From Zychaea mexicana (taxonomy: Eukaryota; Mucoromycota; Mucoromycetes; Mucorales; Lichtheimiaceae), in contig NW_026516666.1 in assembly GCF_025766255.1 (NCBI RefSeq), forward strand, positions 434,001 through 498,000: a stretch of DNA of 64,000 nt, in the 5' to 3' direction. Positions 34,389-48,801 of the stretch are shown in pieces. Position 1 is the first letter of the stretch. The number at the start of each line of letters is the position of its first letter. Below the pieces are notes generated by a model. It worked only from the letters and a program-made list of their open reading frames with translations. It was not told the DNA's origin and did not search any database. The position numbers and the translations under genes are program-made.

Positions 34389-34862
34389 TCAATTATCCCA
34401 ACATATACCGTTGGCATCACATGCACCCGAAGGTTCACGATCGGCTGCCGGAGTATATGACCACATTCCCACTGGTATATATTGCAAATTTTCTTCAGGG
34501 CGCGGACCACTGAATCTGCCGATCATCAGAAGAATTATGACAATAGCCAGCACAAGCAATGACCCGATCATGGCACAGAGCAGTGCATCTGTACTACAGA
34601 CCAAAGCTGTACCAAAACGAACTGAAGAGAAGAGAAAAAAGAAAGGCGAAATTGCTCGCTTTATATAGACATTTTTCTCGTTCGGGACTTCAAATCCCCG
34701 TGAATTCTCATTGGCCCAGATAACGGGTTGCGTATCAACTTGTGGGTTGCCTACTATGGCATAACAAAAGATACAGCACCAAAGGAAATGAAAGGAGGAG
34801 TGGTACCTGATGGTCAAGTAGACAAGCGTGCTTCGGCGGTAGTGGTACGTGTCTCTCACCAT
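34389..34862 (-). CDS. Small predicted membrane protein, unknown function
   Basis: An open frame of 157 codons from an ATG at 34862. Two hydrophobic segments are visible: FHFLWCCIFCYAIVG (about residues 25-40) and AMIGSLLVLAIVIILLMIG (about 98-116). The short C-terminal domain contains PRPEENLQYIPVGMWSYTP and ends in DANGICWDN, which reads like conserved coding sequence. A pyrimidine-rich stretch ending in TTCAG in mid-gene looks like an acceptor, but using it breaks the frame downstream, so I kept the frame continuous. In-frame codons extend upstream without an ATG. Function unknown; it could be the 3' exon of a longer gene. Confidence 0.45.
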   Translation of the reverse strand: MVRDTYHYRRSTLVYLTIRYHSSFHFLWCCIFCYAIVGNPQVDTQPVIWANENSRGFEVPNEKNVYIKRAISPFFFLFSSVRFGTALVCSTDALLCAMIGSLLVLAIVIILLMIGRFSGPRPEENLQYIPVGMWSYTPAADREPSGACDANGICWDN

Positions 34863-35308
34863 GGGCTGCTGTACCTCCGATGCTGTCGCCGCTTGGTTGT
34901 GAGGGGGGCCGTGCACGGCACCGTGTCAAGCGAAAACAAAGACACGAATGTGAATGAGCATGTAGATTCACGGAAGAAATGCTTTTCTGTGAGCAATCAA
35001 ATGGCAATATAGAATTGTCTGACAAGGTAAACAACTTAACAGATTCTACGGCATCAGTTGCTTAGTAAATATCAAGGACACGATCCTCCCAGCAGCCAGT
35101 TTCCATTTCACCCAACAAGATAAACAGTATAAAGCGTAGTCCACAGACGATTCCATTTTGCTAGTATCTTTTGACTGCATGTGCGGTGTGCGGGAATAGA
35201 TACAACACACACTTGACTCCAACGCTGCAGTGTATCAAAGATCGTTATCTTTTATTGTGAAGCGTGCTTGTCTACTGTTGCTTTATAATTTTCGCCATCC
35301 GCCAACAG
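34863..35308. other. Intergenic region
   Basis: Between the small membrane protein (minus) and the PB1-like fragment (plus). Nothing recognised. Confidence 0.4.
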
Positions 35309-35589
35309 TTCTCTGAACTACGCCGTGTAACCTCCCTCCATCCATTCCGAATTCATACTCTATCCAAGTATGTATGTGCTGCCGCAGATAAGCTGTCCGC
35401 TCATGGTAAGTATACGCTGCCGCTAGTGAAACTGACTCACCCTTCATTGATTTTCATTGCTGCTGATAAAGTTAATCGGTTCGTTTGTTTTTGTGCGATT
35501 CTACGTTCTTTTGAGCAGCTTTCAAGATCCATTGGGACGATCAGAAGAATAACACCATAAACGATGACTTCCTACTGTACATCTTTTGA
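35309..35589 (+). CDS. Two exons of a possible PB1-like protein, upstream part not found
   Basis: An exon bounded by a CAACAG acceptor (35308) and a perfect GTAAGT donor (35406) encodes FSELRRVTSLHPFRIHTLSK...ADKLSAH. It joins in phase to 35519-35589 (after TGAGCAG), which reads AFKIHWDDQKNNTINDDFLL, then YIF and stop. The order resembles a PB1 domain: a helix with L..L...A, then FKIxWxD and an acidic I-x-D-D-x-L end similar to the OPCA motif. No ATG-bearing first exon is evident upstream, and the strict OPCA residues are only partly present. It may be a short gene, a decayed remnant or a chance alignment of splice signals. Confidence 0.3.
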
Positions 35590-36884
35590 CCCTTTTGCGC
35601 GTAACTCGTTGCTCCATTGATCACCTTGTTCACCCGCCATTCCTTTGTGCACTTTGAGTACCAAGTAAATTGGCCAAGCGTTGCGTAACAACAATGCGCT
35701 TTCACTCTACGGAGTTTTCATTTCAAGGGAAAGCTGTTGGAACGTTCGAGGTTTGACACACGCATCACTTGTCACTATCCAAAGAAGAAAGATCTGTGTT
35801 GCGCTCTTCCTGAGCTCCTCGTTCCTAGACTACCTTTGCTTCCTGCTGACTCACGTCAGTAGGTATTTCTCACGGATCAGTATTATAGTGAAGTAGAGCG
35901 AGCACCACACACACGGATGAGCCAATATCGTTAATTCATGGACAGCACCATAACAATAAAGTCTCAAGAATAAATTGCAAGTTGAGAATACTGTATGTAC
36001 ACGGTTTACGATTAAAGGCTTTTCAAACTTATAAATACAAGAAAGCTTTACCGATTGAAACGGCATTGATATACAGTAGCACTATACAGTCTCGCTTGCT
36101 GTGTATTATCAATTACATCTATTGCGCTCACTTTCCATCCTTGTTGCAAGGGTATCTACCGCATGGGGAACAGTAAGCATACTTATCGTGTCTCTTCAAG
36201 ATTTACACAGGTTGCATGTCCACATTGAGAAGACGAGATAATTCATTAGAGAAGCAAAGAGAATAAGAAACGAAAAGAAAACAGACATGGTCATATACAA
36301 AAAGATGCTGTATATACGCGAAAACGGAAGTATCTTTATTAACCTACCAAACAACGCATTTCCAAATATATAGTATACAAGCAGTAAACCAGAGATCACC
36401 GCCCAAAGAATCAAGTTAGAATTGTTCCTGTTTGTCTTCTGATGTTTAATGTCGATATCAAAGGAAAAGTAGTTCGTTCATGCCGAAAGAGCCATACAAG
36501 TGGAAGATGTCCGTATGGTCGTGTCTGATTATTTGCATCCAAAAGAAAAAGACATCGAGTTATGTTTATTCACAGTGGGTGATAGTATCAGTATGAAGAC
36601 CTTGGCCCTATAAAAAGTGGAAACAGTGAATTATGAAGACATCGATGCTTATTGTATACATAATACGGTTGGCACTTAGCACCAGCAATAATCATATAAC
36701 CGAATTTTTTGGCGAAGGAGATAACATGAGGCATGTGTAAAGTTATCTGAGAATATGTGCATATTTTCTTTACCCGTCTTTTCTTTTTGTGTTTATACGC
36801 AACGTATATTATACAATAACAACAAATATGAGAAGAATAACATATTTAGCAAGAAAAATTCATATACAAATACAACAGCAATTA
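35590..36884. other. Intergenic region between PB1-like fragment and the reductase-acyltransferase gene
   Basis: AT-rich. A minus-strand hydrophobic frame around 36340-36450 (NLILWAVISGLLLVYYIFGN) followed by a GTAGGT donor was noted but not developed into a gene. The 3' UTR of the large minus-strand gene should lie at the right edge. Confidence 0.4.
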
Positions 36885-39800
36885 CTAGTTTTTGGGGCTA
36901 TTTAGTAGATTGTATGCTTCCGAAACACGCCTGGGATTACGTGATGCTGGAACACCGCCGGTACGCTCAACTCCTGATGCTGCAGTTTTTAAAGAGTAGA
37001 CGAGCTGGATCATTTGATCCTCATCCTTGCTGAGATCCATACCATGGATGGTTGCATAGCTCTTTCCGCCAGAACGCAAGATCGTACGGATCTGGTTTTG
37101 GCACTTGTCAAACACTTGCGCATTACTGCTCCGATATGCCTCTAATTGTGCTGTCGTGCCAAACCGATGTTTTTCAATGTTGTGGCATAATGATGCAATA
37201 TCTTCCAATCGGCCCAGCATATCACCGTCGTCACACTATATAAATAAAAACAATACGACATCAATAAATAAACTTTATAGCCTCTTGTCCTCTCCTCTCT
37301 TGCTCATGGATATCAATATTAAGCCATGTTTTTTTTCCTTTACCTCTGCATTTTCCTGACTTTTTCGGCGAGGAGCCACCATGACCAGATCCTCGTTGGT
37401 TGTTACACCGAGTTCCAAGAGCAAAATTTGCGCATCAGGGGATAACTTTGTCTTTGGGTGCACTGCTTCAATGAAGCCAATGGCCAAAAAGTTGTCAACG
37501 GCATTCTGACTTGCTTCAGTGGATAGAACTTCGCGATAAATGGTGCGACGGCCGCTGATCAAGTGTGCTGCAATCCATTGCGCGAGAACAGGAACAATCT
37601 TGCGAGGCATGTAAGGGAGATCCCGCAGGGCTGAAAGAGAACAAGAAGTGATCCAATATGCGTCGAGAGTAGGATAAAGAAGGGATGCCAAAAGACAGAT
37701 ATGGGTATATGTGGTGGGGTCGTTTTTGAGTGTTGCTCTTTTCACAAATGTGTCGCTGCCGGTTTCAACGAGATGGCCCTTTTGTAGGAATCGACTTAGG
37801 AGTTGAGAGAATTTCTATATGGCAATAAAGTGAAATATATTAGAAAGAACATTAGCGACAGTTGTTTACCCCAGAGACAATCCCGATTTATGTAATGCTG
37901 CAGTCATGATCTTTGTTTCTGTACCTCTTGTTGATCCCATGGATAAATAAACTCGTCCTTGAATAGCTGAATCAAAAATTTGAAGCTTCCATACAACTCA
38001 TGCCTTGAAACCTCGTCAGTGCCCGTGGAAAAGTAACTGATGGCAAACAACGCGTCTGGTAGGAGCATTTCAACCAGCTAAAAGAAAGCATAACGTTCGA
38101 AAATAAGTGTAAGTCCCATGAAAGAGGTAGTACTAGGGGATAAAAGAAATTGAGCTTATAATTACCGCATTGGCCATGTAAGACAATGCCATCACATTGT
38201 CAGCATGTTCAACTACACGAACGTTAGAGTATTCAGTAACGCGTTTTCCCTCAATAGTGATATTTTGTCGTGCGTCAAGCAGATTCAATGAATAGGCGAC
38301 CATAGCATCCACATCTTCATCATCTAATGCAGAAAAAAATAAAGATAGGCGTAAGTTCTTCGCGCATCTCTCATGATGATGTTTACTAAATAATCTATTG
38401 GCTTACCCTGCCAGTCAAGAGGAATGCTTTTGGACTTGAGCTCATCGCGGAACCATGTGACATGTTCATAGATAGCACCTAGAGAGTCTAATATGAGATA
38501 CGTGTCATACGTAGACACTCGTGTTATTACAACTTACCCATCGTGATTCCGTTGGATGTACGACCGAATAGCACGACGGCTGCCACCAATGATACTGGAC
38601 TGACTGCAGAAGCTTCATGGTGTCGCTTTTGAATAGTTCGTGCCACCGTGTTTGCAAACTCATGCTGATTTTCGTCCTCATCTCTAGAATTTAAAATATA
38701 TGAGTTGGCATATGGTTTCCGAAAGAAAAAGAGATGGGATACACACCTTTCCTCCGCCATCTTCCTGACGTCAATGACGTTACTAATACCAATGTATACT
38801 CGGCCATATTTGCCCTTATCGTTGACACCGTTGTCTTTATTTGCTGTTCGTCCTGCCATAGAAGCACTTGGTCGCAAAAAGGATGATGATCGAGCAAGCG
38901 TCGACATGGTACGCTGTGGTCCAGATTCCGAAGGTCTTGCCTGCTGTTGCTGTTGTTGTTGTTGCTGCTGCTGTTGTTGTTGAGATGCTGACTGTGAATG
39001 GTGCTTTTGATCAAGGACTTGGTCTATGAGCATGTGTAATTCTGGAATTTTCTCATAGGTGATGTTGAGTGGCACAAAAACTGTGTCTTTTCGAACTTTT
39101 TGAGACAGACTATTGCGGGTTTTAGATGTTGGTGTTGATGGGGCAGACGGCTGATGTTTTTCAAGGCTTGCGTCCAACACCATATCTATCAATCCATCCG
39201 AATATGCATTGTGCAATCTTCCAGTCCGAGAACGCGTCTTTTCAATCAGCATGGATAGCGCTCCGTGGTCGTGCAACATGGCTTCGGTATAGGCTGCTGT
39301 AACGGCGGTACTAAGAGGAGATCGTGTGGTCTGATCGCGTCGTACAAAGTACGCTCCAGCAATTCGGAATATGTCTGAAATTGGACCAAGTAATGCCAAG
39401 GCTTTTTGTATAGTAAACAAGTTATTGTCATGTTAGCACGGTTTTCGTTATTGGTGTTGTCACACATTGTAAAATACAGAGAAACAGATGTTTGGAGGAG
39501 AAGACAATAGGCGTTATAAGTTCCTAACAATAAGTGTTACCTTCGTCACAGATAATGGCTGGCATCGGCAAATGGTACCGCAAACAAACGTACCAGACTA
39601 AAAGCTGGTCTAGGATCGTTCTAGAAACCGGAACGTATACGACATTTTTTCCACGAATTTGATCTTTTAGCTAAGATGATGAAAGACAGTACGTTAGTCA
39701 AATATTCTTAGCATGAGAGAAGAATGGGAGGGAAAAAAAGTTGATTTTCGTTGACAGACGCTAACCTTATTTAGATCGCTTTCCTGTATCCGGATGCTTG

Positions 39801-42800
39801 TAAATAATCGCTTAAATAAACAATCCAGGAAAGCGCCAGCGAACCACACATATGGCAATTGTGTGCGTTCGCGCATGCGTTGCAGGAGCTTCATTGCTTC
39901 ACCCACGACCGTTCCCTGAGGAACTCCAGAAGAGCTGATAATCTGTTATCAAACCCAATAAACAGCGCATTGTCAAAACAAAAAAAAAATAATTTCATCA
40001 CATTGTTTCGAGAAGAACCTTACCTGCTCCACACTATCTCGGACTCGCTTATCATTAAGCACAACCACCTTGATGGCCTCATCATTTTCTCCCAACACCT
40101 TTGACCAACGACCGAGTAGAGCTTCCGCGTTTGCATCCCTCAGAATCTGTGTATCATCGTGGCACCAATCATCCAAACTAGCGTCGAAATCATTAATCCA
40201 TTCTTCATTCTTCTTTTTATCGCGAGGATTGTACGAGTTTGGTTTTTCCAACGTCTCGATAAGTTGTGTGAGCATGCGTTCTGTGCGCTTCTGGATATCT
40301 GAGATGCTAAACACGACCGATTCAATTTGCTTTTCAATGATCGAGTCCCGGATCACCTGGTTCTTAGAGTACAGCGCACAGTCGCAACCGGGAGGAACCA
40401 CAATATTGCGTAGCCCCAGCGGACATTGTGCAATGTAAAGATGTGTACCGTAACTATAGTTCACCATGTACGAAGCCCAATCAATGTGCTTGTAGGGTGA
40501 CAGCCGGAACACTGGATCGCTCTCGAGATCATGGGCAAGCATCCGTACGTTCTGGTGATCGAAAACCCATCGGTGCCGTAAGAAGGGCTGGTTGGCTTCT
40601 ACGATACGTGATGCAAGTTCGATTGTTCGGTTCGTAGGTCGAGACATGTTGCGTGTTCCGTACGGGCTGACATTGTTGTTGTTTTGAGCGTTGCCGCTGA
40701 TGGTCGTCGTTACAGATGATAGTGAGTTGGAAAACTGGTTCTTCATGAATAATCGGGCCTTGAGCAGCGCTCTATTGTTTACAAAGTATTCCTGTCCGGT
40801 GGGTAGCGCAATTTTCGTGTTTCTGACCCAATAGTGGCGGACGGCTTCATAGACCTCGCGCCACGTGGCCATCTTTAAGCTGCTGCCAGAGACTTGGTAT
40901 ACGATCGGGAAGCAAGCAACAATTGGCTGTGGTAATGGACTGGCAATTTCGTCTTCCTCCGTGATTATTTCATTATATGGCAAAAGGAACCGCGTCCCCG
41001 GTGCCTTGGCCACAGCAGCACTACTGATAATAATACGAGCAAGATAATCAACGGGTATAATATCCGCAGGCATATGTCCAATATCAGTTTGAAGTACTTG
41101 TATTCCATGACCCAGCAAGAAGACTGCTCCGTTCGTTCCTGTGACACCATCAACCTGCATAAACAAGGATGCAACAGAATTAGCGAGAAGAGAAGATCAT
41201 GCAAAGCTACCTGCATGCTGGTTACATAAAGTAAAGAGTGAATCTTATTGTTACCCATCCAGGAAGCGGCTCAAATGCGCCAGCGCCTACTTGAGTAGCT
41301 CGAACAATTGACACCGGCCATTGTTTTTTGCCACCCTGAGCCTCCTCCACACGGTTATAATCAACACGCTTCAAGATTAAATGTTCGGTCAGGAACTTTG
41401 TAAATGTGTATGTGTTTGGATACGAAGCCATGACGCGCTGTGTCATTTTTGGGATGTCTGTTATAATATATATTTAGCCTTTTAGCCTACTCAAAACATC
41501 TAGCCTTTCTCCCGTCATTGTATAGTTGAACAAACACTGTTTACCTTGGAGTTCCAGCCCCACAATTTCTTTTAAAAGGTCCTCAGGGTCGCCGATTTCC
41601 ATTGGATATACCCGTTCCTGAACATAACCATCCGGCAAGTTTGCGTTAAAGTAACTTACAGACATGTGCACAAACGATACTATTCTCATTTTTGAAACAT
41701 ACGTTAGAAGATTCGCTCTCTTCATTTCATCCATTAGGGCAAAAACAAGAACACTTACACATGTTCTCGCATTCATCTGCCAAATCCATCAACCGCAAAG
41801 TGCCCAGCGTATTTGTTTCCAAAGCCAAATCCAATCGTTCATGATAATCCAAAGTAGCAGCACAATGGATTACGACCTGCACTTCCTTGACAACGGTTTC
41901 GCGATCTTGATCTGATAATGACAGATCGGGTGAAATGATATCTCCAGCGATAGGTACAATTTTCTCTTGCATAATACTGTCGAATGTTGCTTCACCCATT
42001 GAGGTCCGCAATGCCAAGAATGCCTAATAAAATGCAGGTCAATATTTGGAAATAAGTGATGTCTCTCTAACTCAGTCTCTAATTATCTCATGTGCTTCAT
42101 ATTACTTTCTGAAAACCAGTCTAGGATTTACCTTGTTGCTCAATATCTCGCTCTTGATGCGATCGGCTGGTCTTCCAATCTTACTCCGCTTATTACTTCC
42201 ATTTCGTATGAGTAGATATATTTTGCCGAGGCTGGGTCCAAGCGACTGAACTAGTTTCCATAACACAGCCTTGCCGACGAATCCGGTAGCACCTGTTAAA
42301 AGGATTGTTTTTCCGCGATAGAATTCGGTCACGGGGCTTAGTTGAACAGCTGCAGGCTCTGGCCTGGGCTGCGGTTGTTGTGGTGGTGGTTGTACAGGTG
42401 AGTCAGTAAGCGTTATTGGTTCGTGAATGATGGGCACTACCGGTGGCGGTGGTGCTGGCGATGCCTCTTCCTGTTCCTTTTCTTGTTCATTATCCGAGTT
42501 CTGCTGCTGCTGCTGTTGTTCCTGTTCTGCCTTTGATTCTATTTCTGGTTCTGGTTCTCGTACTTGTGGCTGTTCCTGCTGCTGAACCTGTTGTCCCTGG
42601 TGTTCCTCTTCAGGAGAGGAGACCAGTTCAACTGAATCGTCGCTTGCAGGCGCAGGCGTTTCTGGGGATGAAGGTGGTGAAGGCGACATGGCTGGTTGAG
42701 CATAATCGCCAGCGTCGTCGTCGCCTTGATTGATAACAATCGTCGGAATGGCCATTTTTGGCTTGTCTACTACTGCAGCTGGTTTCGAGATGTCGTGGTC

Positions 42801-42938
42801 TTTGTCCTCGTCGTCGTCGTGGTTGTCGGGATCAGCGTTTTCTAATAAGCTGCTGTTGATCTTTTCCACGTTATTGTTGTCAGTAACAGGTGCATCGCCC
42901 CCTGGCGTAATTGTGTGCTCTTCTTGTTGCAACGACAT
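36885..42938 (-). CDS. Fused fatty acyl-CoA reductase / PlsB-GNPAT-type acyltransferase (FARAT-like)
   Basis: Fourteen exons (minus): 42938-42132, 42023-41759, 41679-41545, 41457-41255, 41154-40024, 39942-39766, 39670-39541, 39401-38747, 38683-38538, 38487-38407, 38323-38166, 38077-37925, 37814-37344 and 37235-36885. All phases close, giving 1620 aa. An acidic, Pro/Gln-rich N-terminus (1-200) precedes a Rossmann reductase with TGATGFVG (215-222), HCAATLDYHERLD, FVHMSVSYFNA and the active-site YxxxK (Tyr419-Lys423). This is the fatty acyl-CoA reductase family, which makes fatty alcohols. After a linker comes a glycerol-phosphate/DHAP acyltransferase domain: block II GAYFVRR (965-971), block III EKTRSRTG (1003-1010) and block IV VPLNITYEKI (1059-1068). 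Block I reads VPVSRTILD (919-927), so the catalytic His is Ser922. A polyQ tract (about 1083-1100) interrupts the domain. Together these activities would feed ether-lipid synthesis. No SKL-type peroxisomal tail is seen (ends SPKN). Confidence 0.92.
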
Positions 42939-43430
42939 TGCGTGTGTCGATGCTGAACAGGAAATAACGAGTACTACCCGATTCAAAGGTTGGAAGAAGA
43001 GAGAGTAAAAAAAAGCTAAAAATGGATGCGGATATAGAGAGGGTCCAGATTAGTTCTAGCAGCAACGGCTGAAAGTGAACTAAGTACATACTTACTGTTC
43101 GTGTCACACAACACTCTTGCCAAATCAAGAAGCCCGCCCTATAGAAGCTTATATATTGCTTATAGATAGTGAAATAGAGTAAGTGAGTGAGTACAAAACA
43201 GTGGTATACAATCAATTCATTAAAAGCAAGGTAAACATGCGGCAGATGTAATCAGCTGCAGTGGAAATATTTTAATTGATCTATCAAACAAGTATTGCTG
43301 GTTCGCGCGGTGGTCGTAGCGATAGACTCATTAAAGATTGTGTTGGGCTTGCTTAGCATACGGATAAATTTTATTCCTCTGAACGCAACTCTCCGTTTTC
43401 AACTTACACATTTGACAAATTACCAAGATC
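42939..43430. promoter_or_regulatory. Shared divergent promoter region (reductase-acyltransferase / EAF6)
   Basis: The two genes start 492 bases apart on opposite strands, so both promoters must lie here or overlap. No TATA box or named operator was confidently recognised. The inference rests on gene arrangement. Confidence 0.5.
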
Positions 43431-44453
43431 ATGGTGGAAGAAAGCACTCCTACAAAGGTGATTATTTTAGCATGTAAAGCTTGAGGAACTTGTTCATTTA
43501 CCAATTCTGGTACGGCACTCCCTATATATAGACACAGCATGAGCAATCGTTACAGCATTCTTCGTCACCGCAGCCACCCACAAACACAAAAGCAGCAGGA
43601 TCTAATTCAGCAGAGACAAGTACTACAGATGCATCTTCAATCTCAAATACAAAAGCAGCCGAATCAATAGGATCAGCGTCAGCAGCCGTGGGCTCATCGG
43701 CTCCTGCTGCTTCCTCAACCAACAACACCACAACGAATACCACTAACACTGGTACCACCACTACAGCTACTCCTGCTCCAGCCCCACAAGCGCCCACATC
43801 AGCAACAGCAGCAGCAGCACCTATTGAACCACCTCAAGTGACACGGCAAAAATATGAAGAAGCAAAACTGGAACTGCAAGCTCTGCTGAGCCGCAAGAAA
43901 CAAGTCGATACCAACCTGGTAAATTACAATCCATAGATATGTTACAGTATAGTCTGGTTGATTTACATTTGCTTCTTTTTTTTATATAAATAGATCAATC
44001 TCGAACACGCTATCTATCTTTTTGAAGGCTCGTATTTGGAGGATACACAGCAAAATGGAAATATAATTCGCGGATTCGAAGGCTATCTGACAAACCGGCC
44101 GGATAAACGCAAACAAAAGTTCACAGAATTGGATCGGCTTTTCTCATTATCATCATCAACGTATCAAAAGGTAAATTATACATCAATACTCAATGAGGTT
44201 TTTTGCGTATTAAGTTTTATGTAATTACTTTCTACTTGGCTTTTGTGAACAGGCATTGGCACAAAAGGAAGACAAAGAAGAATCTAGCCAAGATGATCGC
44301 TCAACACAAAGTTCTGCAGGCTCATTATCGATGCGAAAGGAGAAGAAGAGAAAGTTAAAGATGATCGGAGGTAGTAGCGACCCTATGCGAAAGAAGAAAC
44401 GATTAAGCTCTGCTGGGAGAGAGACGGAGGAAGAGTTCGACTATGGACATTGA
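43431..44453 (+). CDS. EAF6: EAF6-type subunit of NuA4 histone acetyltransferase
   Basis: EAF6/MEAF6 is a small subunit shared by NuA4 and related MYST acetyltransferase complexes in the nucleus. Proposed exons: 43431-43457, 43532-43918, 43994-44170 and 44253-44453, all phase 0, giving 263 aa. A nine-codon first exon was chosen because the main frame has no ATG before the conserved part and is closed by a stop just upstream; MVEESTPTK joins in phase at a TATATAG acceptor. A low-complexity Thr/Ala/Ser/Pro N-terminal region is followed by the family core: [48 protein letters not shown], then [14 protein letters not shown]. The C-terminus is lysine/arginine-rich ([16 protein letters not shown]), probably a nuclear signal. 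Somewhat longer than yeast Eaf6 (113 aa) because of the two tails. Confidence 0.93.
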
Positions 44454-45177
44454 TAAAGTGAGCGAGCAACCATATATTTTAGCCCCATCCTTGTCCAAAG
44501 CATAACATCACACTCATCATCCTCATCACTACCTCAATATACAAATAAATATCAAACCAGTGCTACATTACGCTCCAGTTGATAACGTTACATACAACTA
44601 CATTGTTCAAGTTTTTAAACCGTCCGCCGGGATGACTGTTTTATAAAACTTATTAGACTACGCAAATCAGTGCTAGTATATACAATACTGTCGTTGAAAC
44701 TGATAAATGTAGCAAACATTGTCCAGAGGTATATATACTGATAGCAAAGTAACGTCATTGGTTTTACATATCATATATTTTTGCAGGATATTGGATAGTG
44801 GCTCGTTAGTCTCTCCCTCAAGGAAACCTTAAAGTGGTTGACGCCATTGCTAGCGGCTAGGGTTAAATATACCATAGCCACACGTTGTGGTTCACTGTGT
44901 ATATCCCCATTTAGGATGCCACTATCCAGAGTTGATGTTTATCTCGTAAAAAGTGCCATTGATAGTATATGTTGCATAAAATCTTCTCGGACCGCTTTTT
45001 GGAAGGGTTAATGGGGGTTCTTTAAAAAAAATTCCATAATAGTACCGAATTCGTCTAACTGAAGTATTACATAGCAAAGCACCAGGTCCTTGAACAGATC
45101 GGATCCACAAAACGTCATGTTTACATGCATCCTTTAGACCGCTCTTGTAGATTATGTATCGTTCTTCGTATCTAGGC
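44454..45177. other. Intergenic region after EAF6
   Basis: Contains the EAF6 3' end and AT-rich DNA. A 10-base inverted pair (GGATAGTGGC at 44793-44802, GCCACTATCC at 44918-44927) encloses about 115 bases, too short to call an element. Confidence 0.4.
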
Positions 45178-45755
45178 TAGACCCTATCAAACCAATCGTG
45201 ATGTTGATAATGAGTGACGAATGCTTCGTGCAATAACCATAGGTGATTATGTGTGTCATTGTAGACCAGAATCAAACTATCGTGTACGATTAGCCACAGC
45301 TGATGATACCGACAGTTTTTTGTCGTTGCAGTAAACCTCATGACAAACGACTAGGTCAACTTTGTATACTGCTGTGGCGAAATGAAGAGGGTGGTGTAGC
45401 AACTCAGATTAGAGATATCGTCAGAAAGCTTTGGCGTACATACAGCTGGAGAAGAAGATGACTAACTCTTGTAGATGGTCGAATAGAGGTAGCTGCAAGT
45501 CGTTGTTGCCTGTATTCAACGTTGGGGATGATGCACTTCTTCAATCCAAATTTTCACTTGCTGGCTAAACCGGTATTCGTTAAAGAACCAGCTTTGATTA
45601 TGGTTGCCGCAAAACTGCTTTAGTAAGCCCTTTGCGGTATGGCAGCACCAAACGAGCCATGAATATAAGCCTTTTTTACAGTTGGTTGCGTATATATGGT
45701 GAAGACTTTCAAGGTTATCATAGAGAAAAATTGTTGAGAAAATAGAAAAAGTCAT
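45178..45755 (-). pseudogene. Possible decayed protein-coding fragment
   Basis: Three separate minus-strand stretches have protein-like composition. They are 45755-45516 (YSWLVWCCHTAKGLLKQFCG, NEYRFSQQVKIWIEEVHHPQ), an intermediate piece, and 45341-45178 (NCRYHQLWLIVHDSLILVYN, LLHEAFVTHYQHHDWFDRV). They are interrupted by stops and frame changes without splice signals. The Trp/His-rich composition is not that of random AT-rich DNA. Family unknown; probably an old gene or transposon remnant. Confidence 0.3.
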
Positions 45756-46058
45756 TCAGGCACAGCATAAAGTGGCAGCCCAGCTTCTTATTGTATCAAA
45801 GATAATGTGCATAGACAAAAAACCGAATGTTGGGCAAAGAGAACAGCAGTATAAAGGACCTTAGCACAACATAAATTCTCTATGCATGTGACATAACATA
45901 CCACGAGAGTGGACGTGGACGTGGCAGTCGCTCTTTTCCTTCTGACATCAAATTCGACCTAGAAAAATTCCTCTTGCAGTTGAATCGAATACAATAGCCG
46001 AACGCCAAAGTCGTTTCGGACCTATCTTAGTATGCTGCCTGTGCATCGTCTTAGTAGT

Positions 46059-48513
<2,455 letters not shown>

Positions 48514-48801
48514 TGACAGCAGTGTAGTTTCTAATAAATGCTCCTTTTCCCATTTTTCCACAGTGTCACTGTCATTGTTGTCTAGCAATAAGTGAGAAAT
48601 TCTTGAGAAATGGTGGCGAATGGTTGGTGGTGGCTGGAAATAGAGACCAGAGAGCAGCACAGCGTGACCACGCTCTATCAATTTTGAATTCCTGCTAGCG
48701 AGTTTGTTCCTGGCTTCACCACCACCACACAAAAAAGTACCCTTACTAGATATATTCTTTGCACTCACACACACACATATATATATTCGATCTTATCTCA
48801 T

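Noticed and set aside
36340..36450. Minus-strand hydrophobic exon-like segment ending at GTAGGT
   Set aside because: No initiator exon or in-phase downstream exon could be found; a single transmembrane-like stretch in AT-rich DNA is weak evidence.
44793..44927. Possible miniature inverted-repeat element
   Set aside because: Only 10-base arms and no target duplication; chance is likely.
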